From Winogradskyella forsetii (GTDB lineage Bacteria > Bacteroidota > Bacteroidia > Flavobacteriales > Flavobacteriaceae), in NCBI RefSeq assembly GCF_013394595.1, contig NZ_CP053348.1, positions 1,700,001 to 1,764,000 on the forward strand: a stretch of 64,000 nt of DNA. Direction: 5' to 3'. A program made the position numbers and the translations under genes. Every line of letters begins with the position of its first letter. Position 1 is the stretch's first letter. Under the pieces are notes generated by a model. That model was not told where the DNA came from. It saw only the letters and a program-made list of their open reading frames with translations, and did not search any database. This document shows, piece by piece, positions 53,344 through 62,656 of the stretch.

Positions 53344-55397
53344 TGACAAGAGACAAAAATATTTATATCAACAGAGAGCTAAGTTGGCTAAAATTCAATG
53401 AACGTGTATTGCAAGAAGCCGCAGATAAAAATGTTCCTTTAATTGAACGCTTGCGGTTCTTAGGTATTTTCTCCAATAATTTAGATGAATTCTTCAAAGT
53501 GAGATATGCTACGGTCAAACGAATTTATGAAGCCGGAAAAGGTGGCAAAAGTGAATTGGGCGGCATAAAAGCTGGCGATCTTTTGGAAGAAATCACTCAA
53601 ATTGTCATTGAGCATCAAAGTTATAGCTTAGAGATTTTAGATGAAATCGATAAAGAACTGGAAAAAGAAAATATTTATGTCATCAATGAGACTGAAATAG
53701 ATAAAGATCATCATGAGTTTATTATGAATTATTTTTATCAGGAAATCAGTCCAGCGTTAGTTGTAATCATGCTTAACGAAGATGTGGCCTTACCTGAGCT
53801 TGAAGATATTTCGGCATATTTAAGCGTAACGATGTCGAGTCCTAAGAGCAAGGATCAGGTGGCTTTGATAGAAATTTCTTCAACCATGGATCGGTTTATA
53901 GTACTTCCAAGTAAAGGAGAGAACAACTATATCATAATGCTAGATAATATCTTAAGATATTGTTTAGATGACATCTTCAATATATTTAATTATGAAAGCA
54001 TTAGTGCTCATATGATTAAAATAACACGAGATGGTGAATTGGATTTTGACAGCGATCTTAGTAAAAGTTTTATAGACAAACTTTCCGAAAGCGTCAAAGA
54101 CAGACAAAGTGGTGCGCCAGTGCGTTTTGTTTATGATAAAAATATTAAAAAATCTACGTTACAGTTTCTTTTAAAGCTCATGTCAATAGACGAAAAAGAA
54201 AGTATAATTCCAGGAGGCCGTTACCATAACCGAAGGGATTACATGAGTTTTCCGAGTTTGGGAAGAACGGATTTACTTTACGATAAAATTAAGTCACTTC
54301 CCGTAAAAGGACTAAGCCTAGAAGAGAGTATTTTTAAAACCATTGCCCAAAAAGACTATTTAATCTATACACCTTATCACACCTTCTCATATATCGTAAA
54401 GTTTTTAAGGGAAGCAGCTTTAGATCCAAAAGTTAAATCCATAAAAATCACGATTTATAGACTGGCTCAGATTTCACATGTCGCAAGCTCTTTAATAAAT
54501 GCGGCCAAAAACGGAAAGAAAGTAACCGTTTCAATTGAACTGAGAGCACGTTTTGATGAAGCTGCAAATATTAACTATGCAGAGCAGATGCAAGATGAAG
54601 GAATTAAGATGCTCTTTGGTGTTACGGGTTTAAAGGTGCATTGTAAAATGTGCGTAATTGAGCGCGAAGAAAATGAAAAATTGGTAAGATATGGATTTAT
54701 AAGTACAGGTAACTTCAATGAATCTACGGCAAGGATATATACGGATTTTACATTGATGACTTCAAATTCAAAAATTCTTAAAGACGTCAATAAAGTCTTC
54801 GATTTTTTTGAAGTCAATTACAAAGTCAATAGATATAAGCACATCATTACCTCGCCGCACTACACTAAAAGTAAGATATTTGGCTTAATCGATAATGAAA
54901 TTGTAAATGCTAAAAACGGAAAACCGGCGTATATAAAACTAAAAATGAATAGCATCAGCAGCTATAAAATGATAGATAAGTTATACGAGGCAAGTAGGGC
55001 AGGTGTAAAAATACAAATGATAGTCAGAGGACTTTGTTGCTTAGTGCCAGGAATTAAAGGTATGAGCGAGAATATTGAGATAATAAGCATTATTGATAAA
55101 TTTTTGGAACATACACGATTATATATATTTTCGAATCAAAACAACCCAAAAATTTATATATCCTCAGCAGATTGGATGACCAGAAATATTGATACTAGAG
55201 TAGAAGTGAGTTGCCCAATTTATGATGAAGATATAAAACAGGAATTACAACATTTATATGATATCTGTTGGAATGATAATGTTAAAGCAAGAATCATAAA
55301 TGACAACCAAGATAATACTTATCGCAGGAACGACAACCCTAAAGTAAGAGCGCAATTTGATACCTATAAGTATTACTTAAATAATTTAGAAGGATAG
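53343..55397 (+). CDS. ppk1: Polyphosphate kinase 1
   Basis: A 684-residue enzyme that makes polyphosphate from ATP reversibly, usually membrane-associated. It shows the N-terminal YINRELSWLKFNERVLQEA, LRFLGIFSNNLDEFFKVR, the middle domain with RFDEAANINYAEQMQDEG, and the phosphorylated histidine His433 in LKVHCKMCVIE. The C-terminal phospholipase-D-like half has GNFNESTARIYTDF and SSADWMTRNIDTRVEV. The frame is open 20 codons further upstream, but the ATG at 53343, overlapping the sixA stop, gives the normal start. Followed two bases later by ppx. Confidence 0.95.
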   Translation: MTRDKNIYINRELSWLKFNERVLQEAADKNVPLIERLRFLGIFSNNLDEFFKVRYATVKRIYEAGKGGKSELGGIKAGDLLEEITQIVIEHQSYSLEILDEIDKELEKENIYVINETEIDKDHHEFIMNYFYQEISPALVVIMLNEDVALPELEDISAYLSVTMSSPKSKDQVALIEISSTMDRFIVLPSKGENNYIIMLDNILRYCLDDIFNIFNYESISAHMIKITRDGELDFDSDLSKSFIDKLSESVKDRQSGAPVRFVYDKNIKKSTLQFLLKLMSIDEKESIIPGGRYHNRRDYMSFPSLGRTDLLYDKIKSLPVKGLSLEESIFKTIAQKDYLIYTPYHTFSYIVKFLREAALDPKVKSIKITIYRLAQISHVASSLINAAKNGKKVTVSIELRARFDEAANINYAEQMQDEGIKMLFGVTGLKVHCKMCVIEREENEKLVRYGFISTGNFNESTARIYTDFTLMTSNSKILKDVNKVFDFFEVNYKVNRYKHIITSPHYTKSKIFGLIDNEIVNAKNGKPAYIKLKMNSISSYKMIDKLYEASRAGVKIQMIVRGLCCLVPGIKGMSENIEIISIIDKFLEHTRLYIFSNQNNPKIYISSADWMTRNIDTRVEVSCPIYDEDIKQELQHLYDICWNDNVKARIINDNQDNTYRRNDNPKVRAQFDTYKYYLNNLEG

Positions 55398-55399
55398 AT

Positions 55400-56305
55400 A
55401 TGCTGAAGATACAGAAATATGCAGCTATAGATATAGGTTCAAACGCTGTACGGTTATTAATATCAAATATTATAGAATTAGATGAGGAACCCGTAGTGTT
55501 CAAAAAAAACTCATTGGTCCGTGTCCCTATTCGGTTAGGTGCAGATGTTTTTTTAAAAGGAGAAATATCTGAATATAACCAGGAACGAATGATTGACACC
55601 ATGAAAGCTTTTAGTCTCATAATAAAGTCCCATGGCGTAACTCGTTACAAAGCTTGTGCAACATCGGCAATGAGAGAGGCTAAGAATAGTGCACCCTTAG
55701 CTGAAAAAATACTTGAAACCTGTGGTATAAATGTCGAAATTATTGATGGCGAGGAAGAAGCAGCGATTATTGCGGCAACAGATTTACAATCGTTTATCAA
55801 TCCGAATAAAACATATCTTTATGTGGATGTTGGTGGTGGAAGTACTGAATTTTCCATTATACATAACGGAGAAAAAAAACAATCCAAATCATTTAAAATA
55901 GGCACCGTAAGATTGCTTAATGATATTGTTAAGAATGAAACTTGGCAAGAATTAGAAAATTGGATTAAAGAGAATTCCAAGCCATACGATAAAATAGAAT
56001 TAATAGGTTCTGGTGGTAACATTAATAAGATTTTTAAAATCTCTGGTAAAGCTATTGGCAAACCGTTAACCTATTTTTACTTGACAAGTTATTACAAAAT
56101 GCTTCAAAATTACTCTTACGAAGAGCGAATAACAAAATTAAACTTAAACCAAGATAGGGCCGATGTTATTATTCCTGCAACACGGATTTATTTGTCAGCC
56201 ATGAAATGGAGTGGTGCAAAAGATGTCTATGTACCAAAAATAGGACTCTCAGATGGTATTATAAAAAGTATGTATTACGAAACCGTTTCGAGTGTGGTTT
56301 TGTAA
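55400..56305 (+). CDS. ppx: Ppx/GppA-family exopolyphosphatase
   Basis: A 301-residue phosphatase of the actin-like ATPase fold, releasing orthophosphate from polyphosphate ends or hydrolysing pppGpp. The phosphate loops are AAIDIGSNAVRLLI and YVDVGGGSTEFSII, with TSAMREAKNS and the later LIGSGGNINK. It is the short, two-domain form of the family, without the C-terminal HD-like domain of E. coli Ppx. The start is two bases after ppk1, completing a sixA-ppk1-ppx operon for polyphosphate turnover. Ppx versus GppA activity cannot be decided from sequence alone. Confidence 0.92.
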   Translation: MLKIQKYAAIDIGSNAVRLLISNIIELDEEPVVFKKNSLVRVPIRLGADVFLKGEISEYNQERMIDTMKAFSLIIKSHGVTRYKACATSAMREAKNSAPLAEKILETCGINVEIIDGEEEAAIIAATDLQSFINPNKTYLYVDVGGGSTEFSIIHNGEKKQSKSFKIGTVRLLNDIVKNETWQELENWIKENSKPYDKIELIGSGGNINKIFKISGKAIGKPLTYFYLTSYYKMLQNYSYEERITKLNLNQDRADVIIPATRIYLSAMKWSGAKDVYVPKIGLSDGIIKSMYYETVSSVVL

Positions 56306-56413
56306 TTATTAGGTTATAAAACACCCATTTGTCTGATTTTTCCCTACTAAAATCCATTAATTCATTATGTATTTTAGAATTTAATATATCTTCGTTATCT
56401 CAAATTGAAAATT

Positions 56414-56944
56414 ATGAAAAATTATTTACTCGCTTTGTTATTGGTTGCTTTTACAACAGTTGGTCTATCTCAAGACATTACTTATGGTGTAAGGGGTGCA
56501 CTCAATATATCCAACCTAGATTTTGAACCTGATGCTGATTTTGACAACGAGCACCGAAATGGGTTTGCATTTGGTGGATTTGTAGATTTCGGTTTTTCAG
56601 AGAACACATCGTTAATGTTAGAACTACAATGGTCTGCTGAAGGTGGAAAAGCAGAAGAACTTAGAGCTGATTATATTCATTTACCAATTTTATTGAGGTT
56701 TTCTTTATCAGATCGTATGATTTTAGGATTCGGACCAAAAATAGGTCTGAAAACTTGGAAGGCCAACGACTTATTTTCAACCGCTGCTTTTTCCGGTGTC
56801 GCTGGATTGGAATATATGATTACGGATGAATTCTTTGTAGATGCTCGTCTATCTTATGGACTTACCAATGTGATAGATCAGGATTTGAAAACATTGGAAG
56901 CTAAAAACAATGTCATACAATTTGGTTTTGGAATGAAGCTTTAA
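56414..56944 (+). CDS. Outer membrane beta-barrel protein (porin family)
   Basis: A 176-residue protein with a signal peptide (MKNYLLALLLVAFTTVGLSQ) and the short eight-strand barrel pattern of PF13568-type proteins: ITYGVRGALNISNL, GFAFGGFVDFGFSENTSLMLELQWSAEGG, HLPILLRFSLSDRMILGFGPKIG and the end NVIQFGFGMKL. I use the ATG at 56414 rather than the TTG three codons upstream. Specific function unknown. Ends at a strong terminator. Confidence 0.88.
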   Translation: MKNYLLALLLVAFTTVGLSQDITYGVRGALNISNLDFEPDADFDNEHRNGFAFGGFVDFGFSENTSLMLELQWSAEGGKAEELRADYIHLPILLRFSLSDRMILGFGPKIGLKTWKANDLFSTAAFSGVAGLEYMITDEFFVDARLSYGLTNVIDQDLKTLEAKNNVIQFGFGMKL

Positions 56945-56974
56945 AGTTATAAAAGTCTTGAAACAAAATAAAGG

Positions 56975-57004
56975 AGCCTTTCAATTATGTGTTGAAAGGC
57001 TTTT
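56975..57004 (+). terminator. Terminator after the beta-barrel gene
   Basis: AGCCTTTCAA (56975-56984) pairs with TTGAAAGGCT over a seven-base loop, followed by a T run. It separates convergent genes. Confidence 0.85.
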
Positions 57005-57026
57005 AAATTCATGACTATTTGATAAA

Positions 57027-58592
57027 TTATTCAGTGGCTTTGTCAACCACAATTCTTTCAGCTCTATTCGCAACTTCCCAAGCCGTATAAAATACTAAAC
57101 GCGTTCTGGTTTCCAATAAATCGTATTGAATCTTATCTGGTGTATCTGTTGGTTTGTGGTAATCAGCATGTGTACCATTGAAATAGAATATCACGGGAAT
57201 ATTATGCTTCGCGAAATTATAATGGTCAGATCTGTAATAAAAACGGTTGGGATCATTGTCGTCATTAAAGGTGTAATCCAGTTCCATATTTACATATTTT
57301 GTATTGGCTTCTTCCGAAATATAGTGCAATTCCGTACTCAATTTATCACTACCAATTAAGTAGATATAATTTCTTGTTCCTGTGGTACGTTTGGGATCTG
57401 TTCTTCCAATCATATCGATATTGAGATCAGCAACGGTATTTTCCAATGGAAATATAGGATCATTGTCTGTATAGTGCCTAGACCCTAAAAGTCCTTTCTC
57501 TTCACCAGTGACATGAAGAAATAGAATTGAACGTTTTGGACCATGACCTGCTTTTTCTGCCGTTTTAAAAGCTTCAGCAATCTCCAATATGGCCACAGTA
57601 CCAGAACCGTCATCATCTGCTCCATTGTAAATTTCGCCATTTTTTATTCCTTCATGGTCCAAATGTGCTGAGATGACCACAATTTCATCTGGTTTTTCAG
57701 AACCTTTAATGTATGCGACAACATTTTCGGAAATAATGGTTTCAGATTTGTTTTCAATGTCAAAATTAATAGCTGTTTCTATTAGTTTTGGAGTGTTATT
57801 TTTAGCTATTGAGGCATATATCTCTTTTCCTAAATCTTCGTTTGCCAAGATCATTATCATTCCGTCGGTATTGCTTTTCAAACTTAAACGACCCGTTGAA
57901 CCAGATGCAGCTTGACTTTGGTAATATGGTGCATATTTGGAAAATTGCTCGTTATTAATAAAGATCAATCCTTTAGCGCCATTTTCGGTCGCTGCTTCCC
58001 TTTTGCTTGAAATGGATTGACGACCATTGGTCCATTTGGTGTTATCTGTCTTTCCAGAAGTGATAAAATTACCATCTGCATCTCTGGGCTCTCCAGCTTT
58101 AGCTAACACAAATTTGCCTTTAACATCTAAATTGTGGTAATCTGAATAGTTGTCGTCATCAATACCAAAGCCCACGTAAACAATATCGTCAATAGACATG
58201 TTTATACTATAGGGAGCTGCAAGAACCACAAGGTCTTCAAAATTTAAATAGTCATTTCCGTTTATGGTTAAATTACCTTCAGCGACTTTATGCTTTTCCA
58301 AAGGTACTTCTTGAAAATAATCATCGTCACCTAATGGCGTTGGTACTGTCATTGATTTATACTGTCCCTTTAAATATTCCACCGCTAATTTCTGTCCTTT
58401 TTCACCTGTATTTCTACCTTCAAATTTATCGGAAGCATAAGTGTATAGCATCGTTTTTAATTCATCGGAAGTAATTGTTGAAGCATATTCTTCAGGGTCA
58501 ATGTTTTCAATTTTAATCGATTTTGTTCCAGAAGAGCTTCCACAACTTACGATTAAAAACGCTGTACTATATAATAGCAATAAATTTTTCAT
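57027..58592 (-). CDS. M28-family zinc aminopeptidase lipoprotein with PA domain
   Basis: A 521-residue exported peptidase. Lipobox IVSC (Cys17). A PA domain is inserted at about 110-290 (DIVYVGFGIDDDNYSDYHNLDVKGKFVLAK ... GAKGLIFINNEQ). The M28 catalytic core covers about 300-515 with zinc ligands and catalytic residues in SAHLDHEG, YNGADDDGSGT, HVTGEEKGLLGS, LNIDMIGRTDP and YYRSDHYNFAKHNIPVIFYFNG. I start at the ATG 58592, which gives the signal peptide; the frame is open 40 codons further. It probably removes N-terminal residues from peptides in the periplasm. Tandem with a shorter paralogue upstream. Confidence 0.92.
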   Translation of the reverse strand: MKNLLLLYSTAFLIVSCGSSSGTKSIKIENIDPEEYASTITSDELKTMLYTYASDKFEGRNTGEKGQKLAVEYLKGQYKSMTVPTPLGDDDYFQEVPLEKHKVAEGNLTINGNDYLNFEDLVVLAAPYSINMSIDDIVYVGFGIDDDNYSDYHNLDVKGKFVLAKAGEPRDADGNFITSGKTDNTKWTNGRQSISSKREAATENGAKGLIFINNEQFSKYAPYYQSQAASGSTGRLSLKSNTDGMIMILANEDLGKEIYASIAKNNTPKLIETAINFDIENKSETIISENVVAYIKGSEKPDEIVVISAHLDHEGIKNGEIYNGADDDGSGTVAILEIAEAFKTAEKAGHGPKRSILFLHVTGEEKGLLGSRHYTDNDPIFPLENTVADLNIDMIGRTDPKRTTGTRNYIYLIGSDKLSTELHYISEEANTKYVNMELDYTFNDDNDPNRFYYRSDHYNFAKHNIPVIFYFNGTHADYHKPTDTPDKIQYDLLETRTRLVFYTAWEVANRAERIVVDKATE

Positions 58593-58721
58593 TAAGGATA
58601 AGAGGTTAAATGATTTGTGTTTAAGAATTAATTGAAATTTTCTAAAAAAATCAACTTTTAAAATTACAATAATTAAAGAGTTTTTGAGATTGATGTCAAA
58701 GTCTTTTAACATAGTTTAACA

Positions 58722-59753
58722 TCAGAGAATTTCCTTTTTCAGTCGCTCTTCAGAGTTTGCCAAATACCAAGCTGTAGCAAATATTAATTTTGCGCGTTTT
58801 TGCAAAAGTGGAAAGTTGATTTTGTCTGCTGTATCGGTTGGTTTCGTATAATCCTCATGCTCACCATTGAAAAAGAAAATTACGGGAATATCTTTTAAAG
58901 CAAAATTATAATGATCAGACCTATAAAAATAACGGTTAGGATCCCTGTCATCATTATATTTATAATCTAGTTCTAGATTGGTAAATGTTGCATTGGCTTT
59001 TTGAGCTATAAAATCCAATTCCGTACTCATTTTATCAGAACCTATAAGGTAAATATAATTTTCATTGTCAAGGTGCCGTTCATCAACGCGTCCAATCATA
59101 TCTATATTTAATGTTGCTATGGTATCATCGAGCGGAAATATGGGGTTTTGGGTATAATATCTTGAGCCATGCAACCCAACTTCTTCCGCAGTAACATGCA
59201 AAAACACAATACTTCTTTTTGGTCCAAAACCATCTTTAACGGCTTGGCTGAATGCTTCTGCCATTTCTAATACGGCCGCAGTACCAGAACCGTTATCATC
59301 CGCGCCATTGTATATTTGACCATTAACGATACCTTCGTGGTCAGAATGGGCAGCGATGTAGACATATTCATTGGGAAATTCAGAACCTTTAATGTAGGCT
59401 ATAATATTTTGTGAGGCGTTAAGGTTTTCTGGTAACGCATCTTTTGGTACAATTTGATAGTAATTTGGATGGGACTCCGGAGCAGTTATATTAAGACGCT
59501 TGTAATACTGTCTTATATAATCACAAACCTGATTGTGTCCGTCTTCACCAGTCATTCTACCCATATATTTGTCTGATGAAACTTCAACAACGTGAGATTT
59601 TAACTCGTCTATTTTTATGGTATTAAGGTAAATCTCAACAAGGGATTTATTTTTATAAGTGATACTGTCTTTAAGATTATTCACTTTTTCGCTATGTCTT
59701 AACGTGGCACATGAACCAACTAACAGAAGTGCAGAAGCAATGAATATTTTCAT
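58722..59753 (-). CDS. M28-family peptidase lipoprotein lacking the PA domain
   Basis: A 343-residue paralogue of the following gene. Lipobox LVGSC (Cys15), the same N-terminal VSSDKYMGRMTGEDGHN region, then directly the catalytic core with AAHSDHEG, YNGADDNGSGT, HVTAEEVGLHGS, LNIDMIGRVDE and FYRSDHYNFALKDIPVIFFFNG. All zinc ligands are kept. The roughly 180-residue PA insertion of the neighbour is absent, so substrate access must differ. The two genes lie 129 bases apart on the same strand, a tandem duplication followed by domain loss or gain. Confidence 0.92.
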   Translation of the reverse strand: MKIFIASALLLVGSCATLRHSEKVNNLKDSITYKNKSLVEIYLNTIKIDELKSHVVEVSSDKYMGRMTGEDGHNQVCDYIRQYYKRLNITAPESHPNYYQIVPKDALPENLNASQNIIAYIKGSEFPNEYVYIAAHSDHEGIVNGQIYNGADDNGSGTAAVLEMAEAFSQAVKDGFGPKRSIVFLHVTAEEVGLHGSRYYTQNPIFPLDDTIATLNIDMIGRVDERHLDNENYIYLIGSDKMSTELDFIAQKANATFTNLELDYKYNDDRDPNRYFYRSDHYNFALKDIPVIFFFNGEHEDYTKPTDTADKINFPLLQKRAKLIFATAWYLANSEERLKKEIL

Positions 59754-59831
59754 GTCAAATAAGGTAACGGATTGATTTTGTCAAAAATAGGATAAATAGC
59801 TGGAAATTTTTCTTACAATGAGATTGAAATT

Positions 59832-60167
59832 TTATATTTTTTCATCAATGGTGACACTATCAATAATTGCTTTAGGTCGGTCTTGGCTGTCTTGGTCTGT
59901 TTGCTCTAATGGTTCGGTTTCCTCAATTTCTGACGGAGTGATTACGCCTTTATAAATGGTTAAACTCAATGAAATTATAACTAAAAGAAAAATATATTGA
60001 ATAGGTTTGATTTTGGATTGCTCTTTTTTTGAAAGAAACAGTAATAGTAAACCACTAATAAAAGCTATGATTATTGGTAGGATGGAGAGGTTAAAGAATT
60101 TAGTAGTCGCTAATATGGTTGCTGCTAAGGCCGAAATGAGACCAATGATGATAACTGTTTTTTTCAT
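59832..60167 (-). CDS. Hypothetical small membrane protein
   Basis: A 111-residue protein with three hydrophobic spans (about 4-22, 27-45 and 54-70) and an acidic, Asp/Glu-rich C-terminal tail (TPSEIEETEPLEQTDQDSQDRP). No motif is recognised and the neighbours (M28 peptidases and tRNA-Ser) give no clue. Confidence 0.6.
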   Translation of the reverse strand: MKKTVIIIGLISALAATILATTKFFNLSILPIIIAFISGLLLLFLSKKEQSKIKPIQYIFLLVIISLSLTIYKGVITPSEIEETEPLEQTDQDSQDRPKAIIDSVTIDEKI

Positions 60168-60313
60168 GCTTTATAAATTTTGTGCTAATTTAATGCGTTC
60201 AAGAATTAAGTCAGCATTTATTGTGCCGAAAAATATAAAGTAAACTAAAATGGGACATATTTTATCATTAAAAAAATAGAGTTAAATTATTTTCAAAAAA
60301 ACTATGTAAAACC

Positions 60314-60344
60314 TTTGACCACATGAAAAAGGATTTTATATTTG
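60314..60344 (+). promoter_or_regulatory. tRNA-Ser promoter
   Basis: TTTG (60314-60317) and TATATTTG (60337-60344) are exact matches to both Bacteroidota promoter elements with a 19-base spacer, 11 bases before the tRNA. Confidence 0.85.
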
Positions 60345-60355
60345 CACCCGCTAAA

Positions 60356-60440
60356 GGAGAAATGGCAGAGTGGTCGAATGCGGCAGTCTTGAAAACTGTT
60401 GAGGGTCACACCTCCGGGGGTTCGAATCCCTCTTTCTCCG
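60356..60440 (+). tRNA. tRNA-Ser (anticodon UGA)
   Basis: The acceptor arms GGAGAAA (60356-60362) and TTTCTCC (60433-60439) pair perfectly, with discriminator G60440. The anticodon stem GCAGT/ACTGT encloses the loop CTTGAAA with anticodon TGA at 60390-60392. A long variable arm (GAGG...CCTC) marks it as a class II serine tRNA, and the T-arm has GGTTCGAATCC. CCA is not encoded. Confidence 0.95.
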
Positions 60441-60448
60441 CAAAAGAA

Positions 60449-60473
60449 ACCCGTAACGAAAGTTGCGGGTTTT
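60449..60473 (+). terminator. tRNA-Ser terminator
   Basis: ACCCGTAAC pairs with GTTGCGGGT around a GAAA loop, then TTTTGTGTTTT. It starts eight bases after the tRNA. The rest of the gap to 60714 is non-coding and contains only a small GCCTAA/TTAGGC hairpin (60570-60591) of unknown meaning. Confidence 0.8.
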
Positions 60474-60714
60474 GTGTTTTCAGCAATGTAAAAAACACTA
60501 GTTTTTGTTAATGGATGAAAATGCTAAAGCCAAGAAGCAAAGTGTAATTTGGGATTTTTTAGGGATCATGCCTAAATGTTGTGTGTTAGGCAAAAATTTT
60601 TTTAGGCTAAGGGATATTTAATCCTTTTCGCTCCGCTGAGTTAAGTTTCATTTGTAACTTAACATACAATAAAACCTTTCTAAAGTTATTCTTGAACAGC
60701 TTTTATCTATTATA

Positions 60715-61200
60715 TCATCTTTCAATTTGTGCTTTAGGTTCATCATAACGTCCATGCTTATTTATTATAGCCAACTGGCCTGCATGATACGTGGTATGCG
60801 AAATAATTCTACCAAAAGCTTCTGCTTTACTTTTCGTACCAAATTCTTTAGTTACAACTGTAGTTTCCCAGTCTGAATCTTGCTGTTTTTCTACAATAGA
60901 CTGTAACACTTTATAGGAATGATTCACATAGTCTAACAACTCATTAAGATTTGTCCATTCTCCAGTGTCTCTTTGAGCAATAACTGTTTTCGCTATCACT
61001 TTGGTATGGCTAGCTCCAAATACATTTTTGGCAAAAAGCAATTCAACATCGCCAATATGACGGATTAAAAAACCGATACTATTAGGAGAGGGCAATAGTT
61101 TCTTTGTCAAATCCTCTTCAGTAAGATTGCCCAACTGATTTGTAAATCGTGTTCTTGCTTCTATCCATAAGTCTAGTAATAATTTTGTTTTGGTTTTCAT
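60715..61200 (-). CDS. DinB-family protein
   Basis: A 161-residue four-helix protein of the DinB/YfiT superfamily. The metal-binding histidines are visible as His in GFLIRHIGDVE and the pair in ISHTTYHAGQLAIINK. Members include thiol-dependent transferases and damage-induced proteins; the reaction here is unknown. I use the ATG at 61200 (MKTKTKLLLDLW); the frame is open 16 codons more, into the upstream gene. Last of a minus-strand run with the two genes above it. Confidence 0.88.
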   Translation of the reverse strand: MKTKTKLLLDLWIEARTRFTNQLGNLTEEDLTKKLLPSPNSIGFLIRHIGDVELLFAKNVFGASHTKVIAKTVIAQRDTGEWTNLNELLDYVNHSYKVLQSIVEKQQDSDWETTVVTKEFGTKSKAEAFGRIISHTTYHAGQLAIINKHGRYDEPKAQIER

Positions 61201-61222
61201 AATTTTTGAGGTATTAAAGTGT

Positions 61223-62101
61223 TTAAAAAACCAACGGATTAGAATCAAATTTCTTTAAAACAGATAGTAAATCCATCAAAGGAAGCTCAATGGCATACAC
61301 ACCAGTATAGGATGGACACATCACGCAATCATCAAAGTAGAATTCAATATAAGTTTCGTTGAGCACAAAGTTGTTTTTACTGACGAAGAAATCATCTGAA
61401 GAGATGTCCCAACACTCATAGTACATTTCGCCTTTACCAATTTCTTTATTAATGGTTTCGTTTATGATTTCTACTAACTCTTCTTCTGAACCTTGATTAA
61501 AAAAATCCTCATAAGCCATAAACACACCGCTTTCTAAATCGAAATTAAAACAGTCAAAGGCATAACTGGGATGCATCGCTCCACTGTAAAAATTTTCTTT
61601 ATAAAATAGCACGCTTATAAGCTGGTCATTAACATTATAAATTTTGTAATCTATTAATCGTTCCTCTCTGAACGTTTTGGAAGTAATACTATCACATAAT
61701 AATTTACTTTCTAAAATATCGGCCTCGGTTTTGGTGATATTAACGTAATAGTCATTAATAAAATCATTAAAATTTCTGTTCGTTGGCTTATATGATTCAT
61801 TGAGCAAAGGGTAATTAAAATTGATGGTATAGTCTTTTTTTTCAACGAGGTAATGTTTATCTAAAATCAGTTTTTCAAGCTCTTCACTTTCATCCTTTTT
61901 CTCTATGAGCTGTTTTTGCTTTAATTCAATATTTATAGACTTATTTAATGTTTCGATATCAACATCATCAATTTGAATATTTTCATTTGAAAGTTGAATA
62001 TTTTCTTCAATCGCCTCATTTTCAAAGCTATTTTCTTCACGCTTGTCATCTTTGCAAGCTGAAAACATTACGATTAGCACAAGTATATATATAAATTTCA
62101 T
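61223..62101 (-). CDS. RsiV/DUF3298-like lipoprotein
   Basis: A 292-residue lipoprotein (MFSAC, Cys16) with a charged, low-complexity helical region (about 20-80, rich in Glu, Lys and Asn) and a C-terminal domain (about 90-285) similar to DUF4163/DUF3298: VEKKDYTINFNYPLLN, ENFYSGAMHPSYAFDCFNFDLESG, then a long helix EEELVEIINETINKEI. The same domain forms the lysozyme-sensing part of RsiV in Firmicutes, but here there is no membrane anti-sigma part and no sigma gene adjacent. Role unknown. Confidence 0.8.
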   Translation of the reverse strand: MKFIYILVLIVMFSACKDDKREENSFENEAIEENIQLSNENIQIDDVDIETLNKSINIELKQKQLIEKKDESEELEKLILDKHYLVEKKDYTINFNYPLLNESYKPTNRNFNDFINDYYVNITKTEADILESKLLCDSITSKTFREERLIDYKIYNVNDQLISVLFYKENFYSGAMHPSYAFDCFNFDLESGVFMAYEDFFNQGSEEELVEIINETINKEIGKGEMYYECWDISSDDFFVSKNNFVLNETYIEFYFDDCVMCPSYTGVYAIELPLMDLLSVLKKFDSNPLVF

Positions 62102-62117
62102 AGTCCTTTATTTTGAA

Positions 62118-62573
62118 TTAATTGTGTCTCATTTTACCAGTAATCTCATCAACTTTAATCTGGAAAACAATTGGTAAATCGTCTTTATATATTTTACTGG
62201 AAAATTCACTTATAAAATCCAACTTTCTATGTTCTTGGTCAATAATTAAATCTTTTACACCTAAAGAAAAAATGTGCAATTGCGCTTTGGCATGGCTTCC
62301 GGAAAGCTCCTTAAATGTGCCATGGGCAAGAACCGAATTCCATGAATTAACGGAATCCACTTCTGAAACTCCTAGAGCTACGTTTTCGTTTTGACGCATA
62401 GCTCTAATTTTGTGCCCTTCTTCCGAGTACCCAATGATGACCATATTTTGATCATCAAAAAAATAAGTTATTGGCACCACATATGGTCTGCCTCTATAGA
62501 TATAGGAAAGATTTCCAATATAGTTTGATGCCAGGGTCTTAGTGCTTTCATTTTGATTCAAATTTCTGATCAT
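62118..62573 (-). CDS. Pyridoxamine 5'-phosphate oxidase-fold flavin-binding protein
   Basis: A 151-residue split-barrel protein. YIGNLSYIYRGRPYVVPITYFFDD, GHKIRAMRQNENVALGVSEVD and SWNSVLAHGTFKEL match the NimA-like/flavin-nucleotide-binding group of the PNPOx superfamily. It could bind FMN, haem or F420-like cofactors; the exact one is not clear. The gene is separate from the true pdxH at 32811 and unlikely to share its reaction. Sixteen bases upstream of the RsiV-like gene, in the same direction. Confidence 0.85.
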   Translation of the reverse strand: MIRNLNQNESTKTLASNYIGNLSYIYRGRPYVVPITYFFDDQNMVIIGYSEEGHKIRAMRQNENVALGVSEVDSVNSWNSVLAHGTFKELSGSHAKAQLHIFSLGVKDLIIDQEHRKLDFISEFSSKIYKDDLPIVFQIKVDEITGKMRHN

Positions 62574-62656
62574 GGCATTGTTTTTTTAGACTAACCCCTA
62601 AATTATTCAGAATGTTTGTTTTAGACTATGATATTAGTCAGTTCCTTTAAATTAAA

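Noticed and set aside
60323-60511. Plus-strand open frame across the tRNA
   Set aside because: It coincides with a complete tRNA-Ser with its own promoter and terminator; the frame is accidental.
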